From the NCBI GenBank assembly GCA_947502305.1, contig CANMZA010000001.1, forward strand, positions 62,001 to 126,000: 64,000 nt of DNA. Reading direction: 5' to 3'. Numbering within the stretch: the first letter of the stretch is position 1; the number at the start of each line of letters is the position of its first letter. The notes below the pieces were generated by a model. It was not told where the DNA came from, ran no database searches, and worked only from the letters and a program-made list of their open reading frames with translations. Shown here one piece after another: positions 60,011-64,000 of the stretch. Made by a program: the position numbers and the translations under genes. The DNA comes from an uncultured Erythrobacter sp. (GTDB lineage: Bacteria > Pseudomonadota > Alphaproteobacteria > Sphingomonadales > Sphingomonadaceae).

Positions 60011-60858
60011 GGGCCCGCAAAAGTGGGGTTGGCGGCGGTTGAGTTAATCTGCGGGCTGGGATTGTCGTTCCACCATGCGGCGTCGGTCCAAGGGCGGATA
60101 TCAACCTCATGCGTCCAGCAATTGCGCGGCTGCTGCGCCAAATGCCAATAGGTTTCAGCAATCGCGGCGGGGTCAGTGACGCCTTGCTCCCCTTTGGACG
60201 CCTTAAACGCGTCAAATTTATCGCCCAGCAATTTGCCCAGCGTGTCTGGCGCATCAACCGCGCCGTCGACTACAATATGCGCCACATGAATGCCTTGCGG
60301 CCCGAATTCGGCATTGAGCGTTTGGCACAGCATGCGCCGGCCGCCCATGGCGGCGGCATGGCTGTGCTGTCCTGCATTTCCGCGCACCGCTGATGTCGCA
60401 GACGTTACCAGCAATGTTGAATGTTTGCCTGTTTTTGCGCGCTCAACCATGCGCGGGAACATGGCATGAGCCAGCCGGAACACCCCATAGCAGCCAAGTC
60501 GCCAGCCGAGCTCAAAAGTCCGGTGCGGTGTGTCTAACAATTCGCGGTTCCCGATTTGCGCGCCGAGATTGTAGAGCGCGCATTCAATCGGCCCGATGTC
60601 GCGTTCGACCCGTTCCACCAATTCTTCGATCGAACCATCCTCAGACGCGTTGAGCAGCGTGCCAGAGGCCGTTCCGCCTGCCTCTTCAATTTGCGAGACA
60701 AGCTGGGCAAGCCCCGCTTCGTCAGATCGCCGCGCGAGCACCGCATGATACCCGCCCGCGGCAAAACGCGCCGCGGCATTGCCGCCAATCCCCGCACCGG
60801 CGCCAATGACTAGGAAGACGGGTTTGCGGCTATCAGCGGCGGCTGCGGTATCGGACAT
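60001..60858 (-). CDS. Atypical SDR-fold protein without the Tyr-Lys pair
   Basis: 285 residues with an SDR Rossmann fold: LVIGAGAGIGGNAAARFAAG (cofactor loop GxGxGIG), YNLGAQIG in place of NNAG, and VTSATSAVRG with the catalytic-Ser region. The YxxxK position reads HSHAAAMGGRR, so Tyr and Lys appear replaced by His and Met. It may be a non-catalytic or chemically different member. Monocistronic, between an FMN reductase and a PLP enzyme. A C-terminal extension (PWTDAAWWNDNPSPQ) is present. Confidence 0.8.
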   Translation of the reverse strand: MSDTAAAADSRKPVFLVIGAGAGIGGNAAARFAAGGYHAVLARRSDEAGLAQLVSQIEEAGGTASGTLLNASEDGSIEELVERVERDIGPIECALYNLGAQIGNRELLDTPHRTFELGWRLGCYGVFRLAHAMFPRMVERAKTGKHSTLLVTSATSAVRGNAGQHSHAAAMGGRRMLCQTLNAEFGPQGIHVAHIVVDGAVDAPDTLGKLLGDKFDAFKASKGEQGVTDPAAIAETYWHLAQQPRNCWTHEVDIRPWTDAAWWNDNPSPQINSTAANPTFAGPKT

Positions 60859-60921
60859 TTTCAGGCTCTCCGGTCTGTCGTGCCCGTTTCAGGCAGCATC
60901 CCGGAGAGCCTAGTCTAGCCG

Positions 60922-62250
60922 TCACACGTGTTCCAGTGCCTGTTCAAAGTCCGCAATCAGATCATCTGCATCCTCGATCCCGACGCTGATCCTCACGAGG
61001 CTGTCGGTGATGCCCAAGGCCGCGCGCCGTTCTGGCGCAACAGAGAGGTGCGTCATGCTGGCAGGGTGGCTGGCGAGAGTTTCTGTGCCGCCAAGGCTTA
61101 CCGCCAGCTTTGCGATTTGCAGGTTGTCGAGGAAGGCAAAGCTCTCTGCTTCGCCGCCTTTTAAGAACACGCTGAATGTGCTGCCTGCGCCGAGGCAATG
61201 GCGGTCATAGATGTCTTGTTGGCGTGGGTCTTCGATATGGCCGAGATAACCAAGGCCGGTGACCTTGGGGTGATCACGCAAGAAGGCGCAGACCTTTGCG
61301 GCATTTTCGCCTGACCGCTGCATCCTGAGTTCGACGGTTTCAAGACTGCGCAGCAACATCCACGCGGTGTTAGGATCGACGATCCCGCCCATTGTGTTGC
61401 GCAGCGCGCGAACCGGATCCATCCATTTCTTCGCGCCCGCAATTGAACCGGCGACGAGGTCAGAATGGCCTCCGACGTATTTGGTCAAGGAATACGCGAC
61501 GATATCCGCACCATGTTCCAGCGGGCGCTGCCAAAGCGGCCCGAGGAAAGTGTTGTCGATAGCGATCGGGCAATCCCATTTGAGGTTTGCGTCGCGGGCT
61601 TCTTTTACTGCCTCGATATCAACCAGTGCGTTGGTCGGATTAGCGGGGCTTTCAAGGTAGATCATCGCGACCTTGCCGCCGCCTGCATTGGCTTGCTTCT
61701 TGGCGCGTTTCAGCACGTCGTCCAATTCTTCGCGGGTCGCACCAGCAGGGAAATCGATGTAAGTCACGCCGAATTTCGCCAGCACTTTGGCCACGAACCC
61801 TTCGGATGCGGCGTAGAGCGGGCCGGAATGGACGATAACGTCGCCTTGGCTGACATAGGCCATCATCAACACGCAAATCGCGGTCATCCCGGACGAAAAT
61901 GTCAGTGCATCTTCTGCGCCGTCCCAGACCGATAGACGGTCTTCGAGAATTTCTTGGTTTGGCCCGTTAAAGCGTGAATAGACGAGGCCTTCTGCGCCGC
62001 CTTCGCGTTTTCCGGTGATCCCTTCAAAATGGCGTTTGCCATCCGCAGCGGTGGGGAAGGCGAAAGTTGAGGTGAGGAAAATCGGCGCTTTGAGCGACCC
62101 TTCTGAGAGAACTGGGTCAAAGCCGTGCCCCATCATCAGCGTTGATGGCTTGAGCGAGCGTCCGCCGATCTGTGTGCGCTCTGGCTTAGGCTTGCGGCGC
62201 GGGGTTGGGGCGTCTGGTGCGGAATTCTGATCTACGGGGCCGTCCGTCAT
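60922..62250 (-). CDS. PLP-dependent cystathionine gamma-synthase/lyase-family enzyme
   Basis: Cys/Met-metabolism PLP enzyme of 442 residues from the ATG at 62250 (AGGAAGG 8 nt upstream; longer frames upstream are leader). Landmarks: FLTSTFAFPTAADGKRHFEG, the substrate/PLP loop YSRFNGPNQEILEDRL, SSGMTAICVLM, DNTFLGPLW and the PLP lysine in YSLTKYVGGHSDLV. It belongs to the transsulfuration group (cystathionine gamma-synthase, gamma-lyase, O-acylhomoserine sulfhydrylase or methionine gamma-lyase); sequence alone does not decide. The 5' leader can form alternative hairpins around its ribosome site. Confidence 0.92.
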   Translation of the reverse strand: MTDGPVDQNSAPDAPTPRRKPKPERTQIGGRSLKPSTLMMGHGFDPVLSEGSLKAPIFLTSTFAFPTAADGKRHFEGITGKREGGAEGLVYSRFNGPNQEILEDRLSVWDGAEDALTFSSGMTAICVLMMAYVSQGDVIVHSGPLYAASEGFVAKVLAKFGVTYIDFPAGATREELDDVLKRAKKQANAGGGKVAMIYLESPANPTNALVDIEAVKEARDANLKWDCPIAIDNTFLGPLWQRPLEHGADIVAYSLTKYVGGHSDLVAGSIAGAKKWMDPVRALRNTMGGIVDPNTAWMLLRSLETVELRMQRSGENAAKVCAFLRDHPKVTGLGYLGHIEDPRQQDIYDRHCLGAGSTFSVFLKGGEAESFAFLDNLQIAKLAVSLGGTETLASHPASMTHLSVAPERRAALGITDSLVRISVGIEDADDLIADFEQALEHV

Positions 62251-62345
62251 TGCGGGGTCCTTCCTCATGTCGCTCCCAGGAAGGCAGGAGCCAAGTGAGG
62301 AGCCCGAGGGGCACCCGCTTCTAACCTCCGCAGAAGCGCCTCTCC
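62251..62345 (-). promoter_or_regulatory. Possible switch-like mRNA leader of the PLP-enzyme gene
   Basis: Read on the minus strand: hairpin GCTTCT (62332-62337) with AGAAGC (62317-62322); hairpin around GCCC-ctc-GGGC (about 62301-62312); then GGCTCC (62287-62292) can pair with GGGAGC (62272-62277), with CCTTCCT (62278-62284) in its loop. CCTTCCT is also complementary to the ribosome site AGGAAGG (62259-62265). The two pairings are mutually exclusive, as in translational riboswitches. It matches no known SAM, SAH or TPP aptamer that I recognise. Confidence 0.4.
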
Positions 62346-62356
62346 CCCAAGGCTGT

Positions 62357-62385
62357 TGGATCGGGATTATCGCCAAGTAGTTACA
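62357..62385 (-). promoter_or_regulatory. Possible promoter of the PLP-enzyme gene
   Basis: On the minus strand TTGCAC is followed after exactly 17 nt by TAATCC, placing transcription start around 62348 and giving a leader near 100 nt. Consensus match only. Confidence 0.4.
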
Positions 62386-62485
62386 TGTGCAACTTCTTGT
62401 TTTCCACTAGTCCAATCAAGCCGGCAGAGGAGCAGAGCCCCGGCGCCAAAGGCCCGGCAGAGCCAATGAAAACTGAGTTTTTCCG

Positions 62486-63925
62486 CTAAACCAAAACCGC
62501 CATTCCCCAAACCGCGCCCACGATCAGGAAAACGCCGAGCACGTCGAGCACAAAACCTGCGCCCACCATGCGCTCGATTCGAATGCGTTCAGTGCTCCAT
62601 GCGATGGCGTTAGGACCGGTGCCAGCGGGCAGCATAAAGCCCCAGCTGGCGGCAAGCGCGGCGGGCATGGCAAGCAGTAGCGGATCAGCGCCCAGCGCCA
62701 CAATAAGCGCCGCGATAACCGGAATGATCCCTGTGGCAGTCGCAACGTTGCTGGCAAATTCGGTGATGACGATAATCATTGCGACAACGCATAGCGCCAC
62801 GACGAACAGCGGAAGGTTTTCGAGCGGCAGCAAAGCCTCACCCAGCCATGTTGCAAGACCCGAAGCCTGCATCCCCGCCGCCAGTGCCAAGCCGCCGCCA
62901 AACATCATAATCACCCCCCACGGCGCGCGATTGGCTTCTTTCCAATTAAGCAAGGGGCGGCCCGTTCCATCGGGGAGGATAAACAATAAGAGGCTGGCCA
63001 GAATGGCGATCGTCCCATTGGTCCACGATCCCTCTGGCAGAAATGGCCGTACCCACCCGACGCTCATCCACGCCAAGAATGTGAGCGCAACGATAGGGAT
63101 CAGCCGCTTTTCCGCGCTGCTCCAAGCATTATGGGTTTCAATTGCGCTGCGGGCGGCTGCGACGTCGAAAGGGTGCTGCGCGACGCGCTGAAACTTGGCG
63201 ATGATCAAAGCGGCCAGTGGGACGCCGACAATGACAATCGGCAAACCGAACAATGTCCATTGGGCAAAGGTGATCTCCATCCCAATCATCGTGTCGAGTA
63301 GGCCCACAGCAATGGCGTTGGTGGGTGAACCGACAATTGTACCAAGCCCGCCGATGGAAGCAGCAAAAGCGATCCCCATTGGCAGAGCGCCGGAAAGCCC
63401 TGCGGTCCTATCCGGCACTTCGGCCGTTGAGGCCGCGCTGGCAGGCACACTCTCACCGCCGGCAAGCACTGCCAACGCCATTGGCATCATGATCAGCGCG
63501 GTCGATGTGTTCGAGATCAACATGGAAAGCAGCGCCGCTGAGATCATGAAAGCCAGCAGCAAGCGCGTCTGTCCGCCCCCACTGCCGACAAGCCGCAGGA
63601 TCGCGAGGCTCAATCTCTTGTGCAATCCCGTCCGCTCAATCGCCAAGGCCAAAAATGCACCGCCAAGCAGCAGGAACAGGATCGGCGAATAATAGGTGCT
63701 GGCAACGGTTTTGGCACTGGACACGCCGCTAAAGGGGAGGATGACAAAGGGCAGCAGCGCCGTCGCAGTCAGCGGTATGGCTTCTGTCATCCACCAAGCG
63801 GCCATCCACACGACCAGTCCCGCGACCAGCCACCCTTCTGCGCTCATCCCGGTGGGCGGCGCGGTGAAGACCGTGAGGGCAAAGACAAGCGGGCCAAAGA
63901 AGAGCCCAATTCGGCGCGCCGTCAT
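62486..63925 (-). CDS. DASS (SLC13/CitT) family anion transporter
   Basis: 479 residues from the ATG at 63925 (GAGGGGGTC upstream), starting MTARRIGLFFGPLVFALTVF. About 11-12 helices plus re-entrant loops. The two SNT-type cation/substrate motifs of the divalent anion:Na+ symporter family are visible as LISNTSTALIMMP (near 160) and EFASNVATATGIIPV (near 400). Likely imports di- or tricarboxylates, or sulfate, with sodium; substrate not fixed. An in-frame start upstream (63985) lacks a ribosome site. Confidence 0.93.
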   Translation of the reverse strand: MTARRIGLFFGPLVFALTVFTAPPTGMSAEGWLVAGLVVWMAAWWMTEAIPLTATALLPFVILPFSGVSSAKTVASTYYSPILFLLLGGAFLALAIERTGLHKRLSLAILRLVGSGGGQTRLLLAFMISAALLSMLISNTSTALIMMPMALAVLAGGESVPASAASTAEVPDRTAGLSGALPMGIAFAASIGGLGTIVGSPTNAIAVGLLDTMIGMEITFAQWTLFGLPIVIVGVPLAALIIAKFQRVAQHPFDVAAARSAIETHNAWSSAEKRLIPIVALTFLAWMSVGWVRPFLPEGSWTNGTIAILASLLLFILPDGTGRPLLNWKEANRAPWGVIMMFGGGLALAAGMQASGLATWLGEALLPLENLPLFVVALCVVAMIIVITEFASNVATATGIIPVIAALIVALGADPLLLAMPAALAASWGFMLPAGTGPNAIAWSTERIRIERMVGAGFVLDVLGVFLIVGAVWGMAVLV

Positions 63926-64000
63926 TCTGCAAGACCCCCTCTTGGCTCGCCCATTTTGGCGACCATCTACGCGGCACACTGCCATTATGACCGGCCAGCG

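Overview
The window reads as chromosomal DNA of an alphaproteobacterium, most likely Sphingomonadales and probably near Erythrobacteraceae. The evidence is a lycopene beta-cyclase of the sphingomonad carotenoid type, a LOV-HWE histidine kinase with an EcfG-type promoter, the hisB-hisH-hisA-hisF-hisE order, a ybgC-tolQRAB-pal operon, and moderately high GC with many GCG/CGC and ATT codons. No rRNA, tRNA, prophage, IS element, plasmid function or CRISPR array was recognised. The assignment rests on gene content and protein style, not on a database search.

Layout. 0-11 kb: crtY (cut by the window edge), a MipA-like outer membrane protein, a secreted S9 peptidase, an amidohydrolase coupled to a PqqB-like metallo-beta-lactamase-fold protein, a 985-residue trimeric autotransporter and an MBL-fold lipoprotein. 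11-14 kb: a PadR regulator behind a perfect 42-bp palindrome, in a tightly overlapping operon with a styrene-oxide-isomerase-like membrane protein and a PF10118-type hydrolase, then a SRAP/HMCES-like protein that seems to have lost its catalytic residues. 14-19.7 kb: a membrane protein, a TPR protein with six 129-bp repeats, and a TPP riboswitch in front of thiC with an exported RidA and a hotdog thioesterase. 19.7-22.8 kb is an accessory patch: two AT-rich genes of unknown function (a soluble protein and a membrane protein), a GC-rich repeat element, then GC-rich yaiI and lipocalin genes.

23-36 kb holds housekeeping and stress functions: cold-shock protein, HPF-like hibernation factor, patatin, a domain-permuted photolyase-like protein, fasciclin, GFA protein, the LOV kinase with its single-domain response regulator, S41 protease, PEBP and SWIB proteins, DoxX, an M19 dipeptidase and dapD. 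36-39 kb is an S8 autotransporter protease with a structured upstream region. 39-47.7 kb is a catabolic island. Its left, minus-strand unit is MFS, ACAD, Zn-ADH and APH-like kinase, resembling the separated halves of ACAD10/11 or LvaA/LvaC. Its right, plus-strand unit is two ACADs, one with and one without the catalytic Glu motif, followed by an SDR. A palindrome lies between the two units.

47.7-64 kb is core: gmk, sspB, histidine biosynthesis with an 87-residue membrane ORF inserted between hisA and hisF, a HIT protein, the complete Tol-Pal operon, a J-domain protein, an FMN reductase, an atypical SDR, a PLP enzyme of cystathionine gamma-synthase type behind a possible switch-like leader, and a DASS-family anion transporter.

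The strongest points for follow-up are the PadR palindrome operon, the AT-rich two-gene unit, the residue-depleted SRAP protein, the EcfG-driven LOV module, the split ACAD10/11-like module and the alternative-hairpin leader of the PLP gene.
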